The notes under the pieces: model-generated
What the model saw: the letters and a program-made list of their open reading frames with translations, nothing else
The model's database searches: none
What the model was told of the DNA's origin: nothing
Assembly (NCBI RefSeq): GCF_004328645.1
Contig: NZ_CP031395.1
Coordinates: forward strand, 397,501 to 461,500
DNA from: Hylemonella gracilis
GTDB taxonomy: Bacteria > Pseudomonadota > Gammaproteobacteria > Burkholderiales > Burkholderiaceae_C
Direction: 5' to 3'
Length of the DNA stretch: 64,000 nucleotides
In this document: in pieces, positions 38,544 through 46,724 of the stretch
Layout of the letters: each line of letters opens with the position of its first letter
Numbering within the stretch: the first letter of the stretch is position 1
Translations under genes and position numbers: made by a program

Positions 38544-39290
38544 CTATTTGATGACCAAGCCTTGTCCCGTCGGCAACTCAAGAACCCGGTAGCCACGTGC
38601 CTCGAACCACGGATCCTCCGCCAGTTTCTGCTGCCGATAAGCCAGCCAGCCGTAATCATCCAGAATCAGTACGCCGCCGGGAACGAGGCGATCGAAAAGA
38701 ACCTCCAGCGCCCCGACCTCAGCCTCGGCGTTGTTCAGATCCAGGTGCATGAATGCAATTTTCTCGGGCGCAACCTTTGCCAGAATCTCAGGCACTCTGC
38801 CTTGCGTGACCGTGACATTGGGGCAATCGGAGAAACGCCCCTGCGTCTGCTGGTAGAGGCGGCGACTATGCTCGAGCATGGCATGGTGGGGCATGGTGGG
38901 ATCGTGATCAAACAAGTCATACAGGTAGTACTTTCGATCAGGGATCTGCGCAAAACCAACCGCGTCACAGACGATTCGAACCGTCGTCCCCTTGTAGCAA
39001 GCGCATTCCACAAAGTCCCCTTCCAGACGCAAGCCATTGCGAACGCCCCAGAGAATGGTTGCCACGCGCCAAATAACTGAATGCTCCGCCAAATTACTGA
39101 CGTGTTTTCCATGCGCCGCCATCAAGGCACTGTCTTCCAGAAAACTCAGGTTGCGGTTGATGGTGAAGAGGTTGTCTCCGGCATAGATGCCGTCCTGGAC
39201 TTCCATAGAATTGATGCATTGCTGGAGACCTGCTCGAAAATTCACCCCGTCGCCGATGCCAAAAAATCCCCCGGGGGCATGATTTGCCAT
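38544..39290 (-). CDS. TylF/MycF-family sugar O-methyltransferase
   Basis: 248 residues. The family pattern is visible: SFLEDSALM, GDFVECACYKGTTVRIVCD for SAM binding, IAFMHLDLNNAEAEVGALE with the metal-binding acidic residues, and GGVLILDDYGW. Members O-methylate deoxysugars such as mycinose. It stops 3 nt before the acyltransferase gene start. The 5' gap of 56 nt to the preceding methyltransferase is the largest inside this operon. Confidence 0.85.
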   Translation of the reverse strand: MANHAPGGFFGIGDGVNFRAGLQQCINSMEVQDGIYAGDNLFTINRNLSFLEDSALMAAHGKHVSNLAEHSVIWRVATILWGVRNGLRLEGDFVECACYKGTTVRIVCDAVGFAQIPDRKYYLYDLFDHDPTMPHHAMLEHSRRLYQQTQGRFSDCPNVTVTQGRVPEILAKVAPEKIAFMHLDLNNAEAEVGALEVLFDRLVPGGVLILDDYGWLAYRQQKLAEDPWFEARGYRVLELPTGQGLVIK

Positions 39291-39346
39291 TTACCGATCC
39301 TTTTCTGAAAAGTTGCCCAACTGAGACTGCGCCCACCCGATTAATC

Positions 39347-40573
39347 TCATTCCACCCGTAGTGTGGGCACCGTGGTCACAAACCGCCCGCCCCACGCCCG
39401 AATGTAAACGAGCTGCGCGGCAATCTCGGTGCGCAGATTCCAGGGCAGGATGAGCACCTCGTCCGGCCGGTCCTGGCGCAGATGGTCCTCGCCCACGATG
39501 GGGATGCGGCTGCCGGGCATGTACTTTCCCTGCTTGGCCGGGTTCAGGTCCACCACGTAAGGCAGCAGGTCGGGGCGCACGCCCGCGAAGTTCATCAGGG
39601 TATTGCCCTTGGCCGCTGCGCCATAAGCACCCACCTTGCGGCCAGCCTGCTTGGCTTGCAACAGGAACTCCAGCAACTCGCGCTTGATGCGTTCTGCCTC
39701 ACGCTGGAAGCCGGCATAAAAACCGGGGCTGCCGACGCCGGCCGAACGCTCGCGCACGAGCACGGCCTGCACGGCCGATGCCATGGCATGCCGGCCGGTG
39801 TCGGCGCGCTGGGCATAGACGCGCAGGCTGCCGCCGTGCGTGGGCAGTTCCTCCACGTCGAACACCTGCAGGCCGTTGGCCGCAAAAATGCGCTGCACGG
39901 CGGTCAGCGACAGATAGGAATAGTGCTCGTGGTAGGCCGTGTCGAACTGGCATTCCTGCACCATGCGCAGCAGGTGCGGGAACTCGAAGGTCGCCACGCC
40001 CTGCTCTTTCAGCAGGATGGCGAAACCGCCCACGAAGTCATTGATGTCGGGCACATGAGCCAGCACATTGTTGGCCGCGGTCAGGTCGGCACCGCGGCCC
40101 GCGGCCACGAGTTCACGCGCCAGGGCCACGCCGAAGAAACGCTCCACGATCTCGATGCCCAGTTTGCGTGCGGCCACCGCCGTGCTGGCCGTGGGTTCGA
40201 TGCCATAACAAGGCACACCTGCCTGCCGCACGTACTGCAGCAAGTAGCCGTCGTTCGCGGCCACCTCGACCACATTGCTTTGCGCGCCGAGCTGGAAGCG
40301 CGCGCGCATGGCCTCCACGTAGGCCCGCGCGTGCGCGAGCCAGGAGCTGGAATAGGAGCTGAAGTAGGCGTAGTCGGCATCGAACAGTTGCTCGCGGCCG
40401 GCATGGTCCTCGGTCTGCACCAGCCAGCAGCTTTCACACACCAGCAGGCGCAGGGGGTACCAGGTTTCGGGGCCGTGCAGCGCGGCCTCGGTCAGGTAGG
40501 CGTTGGACGGCGGTGCGCTGCCCAGATCCAGAAAGGGCAGTCGCAACTCGGCTCCGCAGTGGCGGCATTTCAT
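39347..40573 (-). CDS. NDP-sugar C-methyltransferase (TylCIII/NovU-like)
   Basis: 408 residues with three family parts. A Cys-rich N-terminal zinc domain (MKCRHCGAELRLP; LLVCESCWLVQTEDH) is followed by a SAM methyltransferase domain (VVEVAANDGYLLQYV; NNVLAHVPDI) with the conserved YHEHYSYLS segment, and a C-terminal domain (VGAYGAAAKGNTLMNF) typical of the family. These enzymes add a C-methyl branch, usually at C3 of a 4-keto-6-deoxysugar. The start overlaps the rfbC-like stop by 4 nt. Confidence 0.88.
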   Translation of the reverse strand: MKCRHCGAELRLPFLDLGSAPPSNAYLTEAALHGPETWYPLRLLVCESCWLVQTEDHAGREQLFDADYAYFSSYSSSWLAHARAYVEAMRARFQLGAQSNVVEVAANDGYLLQYVRQAGVPCYGIEPTASTAVAARKLGIEIVERFFGVALARELVAAGRGADLTAANNVLAHVPDINDFVGGFAILLKEQGVATFEFPHLLRMVQECQFDTAYHEHYSYLSLTAVQRIFAANGLQVFDVEELPTHGGSLRVYAQRADTGRHAMASAVQAVLVRERSAGVGSPGFYAGFQREAERIKRELLEFLLQAKQAGRKVGAYGAAAKGNTLMNFAGVRPDLLPYVVDLNPAKQGKYMPGSRIPIVGEDHLRQDRPDEVLILPWNLRTEIAAQLVYIRAWGGRFVTTVPTLRVE

Positions 40574-41148
40574 GACACTTCAACTCCAGCAAAGTCTCGC
40601 CCAAGGGGCACGAAGCCCGCGTCCCGTACCGACAAGCCCTGCACGGGCAGCGGCCAGGTGATGGCCAGACGCGCATCCTGCACGGGTAGCCCGTTTTCGG
40701 ACTGCGGTGCGTAGGGCGCGGAATGGCAATAAATCAGTTCAGCCTCATCGCTCAGGACCTGGAAGCCATGGGCGAAGCCAGGCGGGATCAGCAAGGCCGA
40801 GCCGTGCGTGTCGCTGGCCTGCGGGCTCAGGCGCTCGGCATGCCAGCGCAGGAAGGTGGGCGAACCCGGGCGCAGGTCCACCGCCACATCCCACACCTCG
40901 CCCCGCACACAACTCACCAGCTTGGCCTCCTGGTGCGGCGCCTGCTGGTAATGCAGGCCGCGCACCAGCCCTCGACCGCGGCTAAGGCTGTGGTTGATCT
41001 GTGCGATGGGCCAGACCCAGCCGGCCGGCCGGAGTTCCTCGGCACAGAAGAGGCGGGAAAACACCCCGCGCTCGTCCGAGCGCAGGCGACGCTGCACGCG
41101 CCTCAAGCCAGCCAGCGGCAAATCGATGACGTTCAGGCTGCCGCTCAC
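40570..41148 (-). CDS. dTDP-4-dehydrorhamnose 3,5-epimerase-like protein (RfbC family)
   Basis: 192 residues of the cupin-fold RfbC family. Active-site features are His in VRGLHYQ, Lys in EAKLVSC, Asp in VAVDLRPGSPTF and Tyr in ELIYCHSAPY. In clusters with rfbF/rfbG, such proteins act on CDP-4-keto-6-deoxyglucose rather than the dTDP sugar. It overlaps rfbG by 4 nt (ATGA). Single (C3 or C5) against double epimerisation cannot be decided here. Confidence 0.87.
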   Translation of the reverse strand: MSGSLNVIDLPLAGLRRVQRRLRSDERGVFSRLFCAEELRPAGWVWPIAQINHSLSRGRGLVRGLHYQQAPHQEAKLVSCVRGEVWDVAVDLRPGSPTFLRWHAERLSPQASDTHGSALLIPPGFAHGFQVLSDEAELIYCHSAPYAPQSENGLPVQDARLAITWPLPVQGLSVRDAGFVPLGRDFAGVEVS

Positions 41149-42227
41149 GCCGCCGCCCTCGCTTCAACACCACGCCAGGCGTCCAGATCGGCCAGGCACA
41201 GCGCCTGCGCCTGGGCGCCCTCGTGCAGAGCCCGGTACCAACGCAGCGTGCGGCCCACGGACTCCGCGAGGTTCCAGCGTGGCGCCAGGCCCAAGCGGGT
41301 CTGCGCCAGCGAGGTGTCCAGCGCCAGCCAGCCCGCTTCGTGCGGACCATCGATGTGCTGCGCATAGTTGACCTGACCGCCCGGCCAAGTGGTTCGCGCC
41401 AGATCGATCACCGTGCGCACCGTGGCCCGTTCGTGGGGCAAGGGGCCGAAGTTCCAGGCCTGGGCGGCCGAGGCGTCGGTCCACAAAGTCTGGGCCAGCA
41501 CGAGGTAGGCGGCCAAGGGCTCCAGCACATGCTGCCAGGGGCGGGTGGCCTCGGGCCGGCGGATCTCCAAGGCGCGGCCATCCTGCCAGGCGCGCACCGC
41601 GTCCGGCAACAGGCGGTCCGCGGCCCAGTCGCCGCCACCGATGACGTTGCCCGCGCGCGCGCTGGCCAGGGCCAGGCCCTGCTCCTTCAGGAAGGCGTCG
41701 CGGTAGCTGGCGATGGCCAGCTCGCAAGCGGCCTTGCTCGCACTGTAGGGGTCGTGCCCGCCCAATTCATCGCCTTCGCGGTAGGGGTGGGGCCACTCAT
41801 GGTTACGGTAGACCTTGTCGGTGGTGATGCACACGACCACCTTCGCGCCGGGGTGGCGGCGCAGGGCATCAAGCAGGTGCACCGTGCCCATGACATTGCT
41901 GGCCCAGGTGCTCACCGGTTCGCGGTAGCCTTCGCGCACCAGGGCCTGGGCGGCCAGGTGCAGCACCACTTCCGGACGGCTGTCGCGCACGACACGGGCC
42001 ACGGCCTCGGCGTCGCGCAAATCCACCACGTGGTGGTCCAGCGCGGAGGCGACTCCCGCCAACTCGAAAAGATTGGGGCGCGTGGCCGGCGCCAGCGCCA
42101 GGCCCGTGACCTGGGCGCCCAGACGTTGCAGCCACAGTGCCAGCCAGGCGCCCTTGAAGCCGGTATGACCGGTCAGCAGGACACGCTTGCCACGCCAGAA
42201 AGCCGCGTCAGGCCCGGCAAGACTCAT
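41145..42227 (-). CDS. rfbG: CDP-glucose 4,6-dehydratase
   Basis: Converts CDP-glucose to CDP-4-keto-6-deoxyglucose. The 360-residue extended SDR shows GHTGFKGAW as the NAD-binding loop, ITTDKVYRN with the active-site Thr-Asp-Lys, and DPYSASKAACE with Tyr-x3-Lys. ATG 42227 overlaps the rfbF stop (ATGA), so I prefer it to the longer frame from 42263. It directly follows its substrate-making enzyme. Confidence 0.93.
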   Translation of the reverse strand: MSLAGPDAAFWRGKRVLLTGHTGFKGAWLALWLQRLGAQVTGLALAPATRPNLFELAGVASALDHHVVDLRDAEAVARVVRDSRPEVVLHLAAQALVREGYREPVSTWASNVMGTVHLLDALRRHPGAKVVVCITTDKVYRNHEWPHPYREGDELGGHDPYSASKAACELAIASYRDAFLKEQGLALASARAGNVIGGGDWAADRLLPDAVRAWQDGRALEIRRPEATRPWQHVLEPLAAYLVLAQTLWTDASAAQAWNFGPLPHERATVRTVIDLARTTWPGGQVNYAQHIDGPHEAGWLALDTSLAQTRLGLAPRWNLAESVGRTLRWYRALHEGAQAQALCLADLDAWRGVEARAAA

Positions 42228-42997
42228 TGCCAGACCTTCCAGGGTGCACGCCCTTCGGCCCAAAGATTTTCCAGCAGGTTCTTTTCGCGCAGCGTGTCCA
42301 TCGGTTGCCAGAAGCCACCATGCGCAAAGGCCATGAGTTCACCGTCCTTGGCCAAGCCCGCCAACGGATCGCCTTCCCAGCTCGTTGAATCACCCGCGAT
42401 GCGGGGGATGCAGCGCGGCGAGAGCACGAAGAAGCCCCCATTGATCAGGCCGCCATCGCCGCGGGGTTTCTCCGCGAAACCATGCACCTGATCCCCTTGC
42501 ATCTGCAAGGCGCCGTAGCGGCCCGGCGGCTGCACGGCGGTGACCGTGGCCAACTTGCCATGGCTCTTGTGAAAGCGGATGGCCTCGGCGATGTTCACGT
42601 CGGCCACGCCGTCGCCGTAGGTGAAGCAGAACGCGTCCTCATCCGTCAAATACTCCGCGACGCGTTTCAGGCGCCCGCCGGTCATGGTGTCCTCGCCCGT
42701 GTCCACCAGCGTCACGCGCCAGGGCTCGGCGTGTCGCTGGTGCACTTCCATGCGGTTGCTGGCCATGTCGAAGGTCAGGTCCGAGGTATGGAGGAAGTAG
42801 TTGGCGAAGTATTCCTTGATGACGTAACCACGGTAGCCGCAGCAAATCACGAAGTCGTTCACGCCGTGCGCGCTATAGATCTTCATGATGTGCCAAAGAA
42901 TGGGCTTGCCACCGATCTCGATCATCGGTTTCGGCTTGAGGTGGGTCTCCTCGGAAATGCGCGTGCCCAGGCCACCGGCCAGAATGACTGCTTTCAT
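42224..42997 (-). CDS. rfbF: glucose-1-phosphate cytidylyltransferase
   Basis: Makes CDP-glucose from glucose-1-phosphate and CTP. The 257-residue nucleotidyltransferase has the signature MKAVILAGGLGTRISEET, KPMIEIGGKPILWH and the catalytic Asp in CFTYGDGVADV. It is the first gene of the leftward sugar operon; a 152-nt gap separates it from marR upstream. Length is canonical for RfbF/DdhA. Confidence 0.95.
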   Translation of the reverse strand: MKAVILAGGLGTRISEETHLKPKPMIEIGGKPILWHIMKIYSAHGVNDFVICCGYRGYVIKEYFANYFLHTSDLTFDMASNRMEVHQRHAEPWRVTLVDTGEDTMTGGRLKRVAEYLTDEDAFCFTYGDGVADVNIAEAIRFHKSHGKLATVTAVQPPGRYGALQMQGDQVHGFAEKPRGDGGLINGGFFVLSPRCIPRIAGDSTSWEGDPLAGLAKDGELMAFAHGGFWQPMDTLREKNLLENLWAEGRAPWKVWQ

Positions 42998-43149
42998 GGA
43001 TTGCTGCCGTGATGTAGGTCCGACCGGGAGCGTAAACCAAGGCCAGCACGCAGAACAGGCAAATTGCCGGGACTAGCCGGTCTATTTCACGCTTCTGCCC
43101 GGGGCGCGTCGCCGTGACGAGGGGTGAACCGGCGCCGCGGGTGGCGCCC

Positions 43150-43617
43150 TCAATAATGGCTGAGGTTGTCGAACACCTGCATCAACATCTTGTTGAGCCG
43201 CGCGATCTTGATCGGCGTCAGTCCCTCGTAACCCTTGAGGAAAACGTTCTCGGTCGCCTTGCGCATGTCGACGATCATCTGCTCGCCGGCCTGGGTCAGC
43301 GAGACCTCGGTCACGCGGCCGTCGGCGGCAGAGGTGGAGGTGAGCACCAGGCCGCGCTCCTGCAGGCGGTAGACGATCTTGGTGATGGTCGGCAGCTTGA
43401 CCACGGCGTGCAGCGAGATCTCCGACATGCTGGAGGTGCCGTTCTCGCGCAGGATGAAGAGGATGCGCCAGGTCGGCAGGTCGGCCCCCACCTTGCGCAG
43501 GGCGCGCTCCATGTGATGGTGGTAGATGTTGTTCAGCCGGGCGACCCAGTAGAACGGAAAATCATCCTTGACGAAATCTTCGCTGGCCGGGTTGTGACGG
43601 CTCAGTTGCTTGCTCAC
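43150..43617 (-). CDS. iacR: MarR family regulator, IacR-like
   Basis: 155 residues: helical dimerisation ends around a winged helix (LPTWRILFILRENG, the SMSEISLHAVVKLPTITKIVYRL recognition region, SAADGRVTEVSLT wing). The N-terminal segment FPFYWVARLNNIYHHHMERAL resembles MarR regulators of auxin catabolic loci. It is the last gene of the leftward half of the auxin locus. The start is GTG with GGAGG 7 nt upstream. I infer that it represses the divergent promoters and is released by indole-3-acetic acid or an intermediate; the symbol rests on context. Confidence 0.78.
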   Translation of the reverse strand: MSKQLSRHNPASEDFVKDDFPFYWVARLNNIYHHHMERALRKVGADLPTWRILFILRENGTSSMSEISLHAVVKLPTITKIVYRLQERGLVLTSTSAADGRVTEVSLTQAGEQMIVDMRKATENVFLKGYEGLTPIKIARLNKMLMQVFDNLSHY

Positions 43618-43655
43618 CGGGTGCCTCCTTCAAGACGCGCTTGTTCTCTTTGCGC

Positions 43656-44108
43656 TTATTGTGGCTCAGCCAGCGCTCGCATCTTGCGTGTTTCACGCTC
43701 GCGCAAGGCCTCGGCGATCAGCTCGGGGATCTCCTGCGGCATGAAGCCGCAAAGCACCTGGTCCCGCACCTCGTTGCGAAACAGCTGCAGCATGAAGGCT
43801 TCGTCTTCCCTGAGCGCGCGCGAGGCCAGGGCATAGACGATGAAGTTGCTCCTCATCGCCGCGCGCACCACATCTCGGTCGTTGCGCAGAGCCTCGGCCG
43901 CATGCACCAGGGCCAGTGCATCCTGCCCGACCGCGGCCAGCACCATGGGTTTGGCCGCGCGCAGGCGCTCGGAAGCGAACTCCAGCGCCATGCCTGTGAC
44001 GCGCACGGCCTGCCAGACCACATCGTCATCGTCCCGCAGGACTGCATCCAGCCGTGCCAGCGCGTAGCCGTCGGCACGCACCCGGGCCAGCGCCGCCGTC
44101 TTGTCCAT
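43656..44108 (-). CDS. DUF4116-type repeat protein
   Basis: About 150 residues made of helical repeats of about 48 residues: VVWQAVRVTGMALEFASERL, VLAAVGQDALALVHAAEAL and VVRAAMRSNFIVYALASRAL. This is the DUF4116 pattern seen in many intracellular and environmental bacteria. Function is unknown. It lies between the aldolase and marR genes. The start may be ATG 44108 or GTG 44117, the latter overlapping the aldolase stop (GTGA). Its presence inside a catabolic operon is unexpected. Confidence 0.7.
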   Translation of the reverse strand: MDKTAALARVRADGYALARLDAVLRDDDDVVWQAVRVTGMALEFASERLRAAKPMVLAAVGQDALALVHAAEALRNDRDVVRAAMRSNFIVYALASRALREDEAFMLQLFRNEVRDQVLCGFMPQEIPELIAEALRERETRKMRALAEPQ

Positions 44109-44113
44109 GCCCT

Positions 44114-44890
44114 TCACCAGCTCGGCCCGCGCTCCGTGTGCATCTTGCGCACCATGGCTGTGAAGAACTGCTTGGCGAAGCCGCTTTCGCTGATGAGCTG
44201 GGCGGCCAGGTCACGACACTTGGTCTTGATGTCGTCGGACAGTGGCACGTCCGGCCCCGGCAAGGCCCCGGCGGCGCACTGGATTTCGACTGCGCGCTGC
44301 ACGGTCCAGAGCAGGAAGAAAGTCTTGGCGATCGACGCTTCCGCCACCGCGATGCCGTGGTTGCGCAGCACCAGCACATGCTTGTCGCCCAGGCTGGCGA
44401 TCATGCGGCCCTTTTCCTCGGCGAAGAGGGTGATGCCCTCGAAGTCGTGGTAGCCCACGCGACCAAAGAGCTGTGCACCGTAGAAGCTGTTGTGGTCGAT
44501 GCCACCCTGTTTCTGCACCACGGCGGAGACCGGCGTGGTGTGGGTGTGGATGACGCAATGCACGTCCTCGCGAGCGCCGTGGATCGCGGCATGCAGGGCG
44601 AAGCCGGCCGGGTTGCCATCGTAGGGCGACTCCTCGATCTTGTGGCCGTTCAGGTCCACCTTGATCAGGTTGGCCGGCGTGATCTCGGTGTAGTTGAGCC
44701 CGAAGGGGTTGACCAGGTAATGGTGGGCCGGGCCGGGCAGACGCGCCGAGATGTGGTTGAAGATGGTCTCGGTCCAGCCAAAATAGTCGATCAGGTGGTA
44801 GCACTCGGCCAGTTCGCAGCGCAGCGCCCATTCCTCGTCGGACAGGTGACCAGGCTTGAACAGGGTCTGGGTTCGGGGCGTCATGTCCAT
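44114..44890 (-). CDS. class II aldolase/adducin family protein
   Basis: 258 residues, zinc-dependent aldolase fold. CVIHTHTTPVSAV carries the two metal-binding His, with a third in LRNHGIAV; NHISARLPG is the substrate phosphate or carboxylate loop. ATG 44890 has AGGAG about 10 nt upstream. It follows the ketopantoate-reductase-like gene after 35 nt. In this locus it may cleave or decarboxylate a side-chain product of auxin breakdown; this is inference, as the family is broad. Confidence 0.85.
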   Translation of the reverse strand: MDMTPRTQTLFKPGHLSDEEWALRCELAECYHLIDYFGWTETIFNHISARLPGPAHHYLVNPFGLNYTEITPANLIKVDLNGHKIEESPYDGNPAGFALHAAIHGAREDVHCVIHTHTTPVSAVVQKQGGIDHNSFYGAQLFGRVGYHDFEGITLFAEEKGRMIASLGDKHVLVLRNHGIAVAEASIAKTFFLLWTVQRAVEIQCAAGALPGPDVPLSDDIKTKCRDLAAQLISESGFAKQFFTAMVRKMHTERGPSW

Positions 44891-44925
44891 GGTGGGTGTA
44901 CTCCTGGTTGTGGCAACGCAAACGG

Positions 44926-45954
44926 TCACGCGGCGAGTTGGATGGGATGGGTGGCCACTTCCTCTCGGAAATGCGCCAGGGCAATCATGCGCGCGGTCAC
45001 GGGCATGGCAATGTCCTGCAGTCGCGCGAGTTCCAGCACCGCGTCGCCAATGGCCGCCAGCTCCAGCGGCCTGCCGGCCAGGTGGTCCTGCAGCATGGAC
45101 GTGCGGATGGGACCCATGGCCGCGCCTTCGGCGATGAAGGAGGCCGGGTCGAAGGGGATGCGCGCGCCATAGGCCGCGGCCAGCGCCAACCCCTCCTGCA
45201 GCATACGCCGCACGATGGGTAGCAGGCGTGCATCGCCGTAGATGGCGTCCAAGGTGGCGCCGCTGACGACCGACAGGGGATTGGACGTGAGGTTGGCCAG
45301 GATCTTGGTCCAGAGCGTGTCGCGCAGCGCCGGCACACAGCGCGCCTCGATGCCCGCGCGGCTCAGCACCTCGGCCAGGCGTTGCATGCGCGGACCGGGC
45401 AAGCGTTGATCGATCTCGCCCAGCACGATGAGCAGGGGGTTGTCCGACACAGCTTGTGCCGGCCCGGTGCGCTCGGCGGTGATGAAGGTCACGGCGCCCA
45501 GCAGTTGCTGCGGTTCCAGTGCGTTCAGCAGGACGCCCTGCGGGTCGACCGCCTGCACGGCGCGGCGGCCCCAGGGCCCAGGCTGACCCTGGAAGAACCA
45601 GAAGGGCACCCCGTTGACCAGCGGAATCACCAGGGTCTGCGGCCCGACCAGGGGCCGCGCGGCCGACAGCAAGGCAGCCAGATCCTGCGACTTGCTGCAG
45701 AGAAACAGCACATCCTGCTCGCCCAATTGGGTCGCGTCGTCGGAAGCGATGACACGGGCCTGCAGGCGCTCGCCGCGCCGGTGCAAGGTCAGGCCCTCGA
45801 CCTGCATCTGGCGCAGGGTGGCGCCGCGCGCCAGCACCCGCACCTCGGTGCCGCCGTTCTCCACCCGGGCCAACAAAGTGGCCAGGGTACAGCCGATGGC
45901 GCCCGCGCCGGCTACGCCGATGCGCAAGGGTTCGGCGGATCGGGCTTCGTTCAT
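44926..45954 (-). CDS. ketopantoate reductase family protein (PanE/ApbA)
   Basis: 342 residues. GVAGAGAIGCTLA is the NADP-binding loop; the C-terminal helical domain includes LWTKILANLTSNPLSVVSG with the conserved Lys and Asn. True PanE makes pantoate, but paralogues in catabolic operons reduce other 2-keto acids. It overlaps livF by 4 nt, so it is translated with the transporter. Role in the auxin locus is unknown. Confidence 0.85.
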   Translation of the reverse strand: MNEARSAEPLRIGVAGAGAIGCTLATLLARVENGGTEVRVLARGATLRQMQVEGLTLHRRGERLQARVIASDDATQLGEQDVLFLCSKSQDLAALLSAARPLVGPQTLVIPLVNGVPFWFFQGQPGPWGRRAVQAVDPQGVLLNALEPQQLLGAVTFITAERTGPAQAVSDNPLLIVLGEIDQRLPGPRMQRLAEVLSRAGIEARCVPALRDTLWTKILANLTSNPLSVVSGATLDAIYGDARLLPIVRRMLQEGLALAAAYGARIPFDPASFIAEGAAMGPIRTSMLQDHLAGRPLELAAIGDAVLELARLQDIAMPVTARMIALAHFREEVATHPIQLAA

Positions 45955-46724
45955 GAGGACAGCAACTCCTGATGCCGACCCGCGGCCCCCAGGTAGGCCT
46001 CGATCACGCGCGGGTCATTCGCCAGTTCACGCGCCGGACCCTGCATGGACACGCGTCCCAGCTCCAGCACGTAGGCGTGGTCCGCCACCTTGAGCGCGGC
46101 ACGCGCGTTCTGCTCCACCAGCAGGATGGACACGCCGCGCTGGCGCAGCTCGACGATGATGCGGAAGATGTCGCGCACGATCAACGGCGCCAGGCCCAGC
46201 GAGGGCTCGTCCAGCATCAGCAGGCGCGGTTGCCCCATCAGGGCACGGCCCAGGGCCAGCATCTGGCGTTCGCCGCCAGACAGGGTGCCGGCCTCCTGCT
46301 TCGCGCGTTCTTTCAGGCGCGGGAACAGTTCATAGACTTCTGCCAGCGCGGTCTGCCTGGCCTGCCGCGATTGGCCGCGCAGGCGAAAGCCCCCCAACAC
46401 CAGGTTGTCCTGCACGCTCATCTGCGCGAACAGGGCTCGCGTCTCGGGCACCAGGGCGATGCCGCACGCCACGTGCTGCTCGATGTCGCAACCCGCCAGA
46501 TTCTCGCCGTCGAACCGCACTTCGCACTCGCTCCCACTGAGGGGCAGCAGGCCCATGAGTGCGGCGAGGGTCGTGCTCTTGCCCGCGCCATTGGGGCCGA
46601 TCACGGTGACGATCTGCCCCTGACCGATCTCGAGGTGGATGTCGGAAATGGCTTCGATGCGCCCGTAGGCGGCGCTGAGATGGCGCACGCTCAGCAGCGG
46701 CCTTGGCTTCTGGTCTGCGTTCAT
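45951..46724 (-). CDS. livF: branched-chain-type ABC transporter ATPase (LivF-like)
   Basis: 257 residues. Walker A is GPNGAGKST, the signature LSGGERQMLALGRAL, and Walker B RLLMLDEPSLGL. The LivF-type C-terminal VEQNARAALKVADHAYVLELG is present. It overlaps the preceding permease-ATPase gene by 4 nt. It should drive import together with the fused LivM-LivG protein, LivH and the binding protein of this operon. Substrate is inferred from context as an aromatic acid such as indole-3-acetate, not branched-chain amino acids. Confidence 0.9.
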   Translation of the reverse strand: MNADQKPRPLLSVRHLSAAYGRIEAISDIHLEIGQGQIVTVIGPNGAGKSTTLAALMGLLPLSGSECEVRFDGENLAGCDIEQHVACGIALVPETRALFAQMSVQDNLVLGGFRLRGQSRQARQTALAEVYELFPRLKERAKQEAGTLSGGERQMLALGRALMGQPRLLMLDEPSLGLAPLIVRDIFRIIVELRQRGVSILLVEQNARAALKVADHAYVLELGRVSMQGPARELANDPRVIEAYLGAAGRHQELLSS

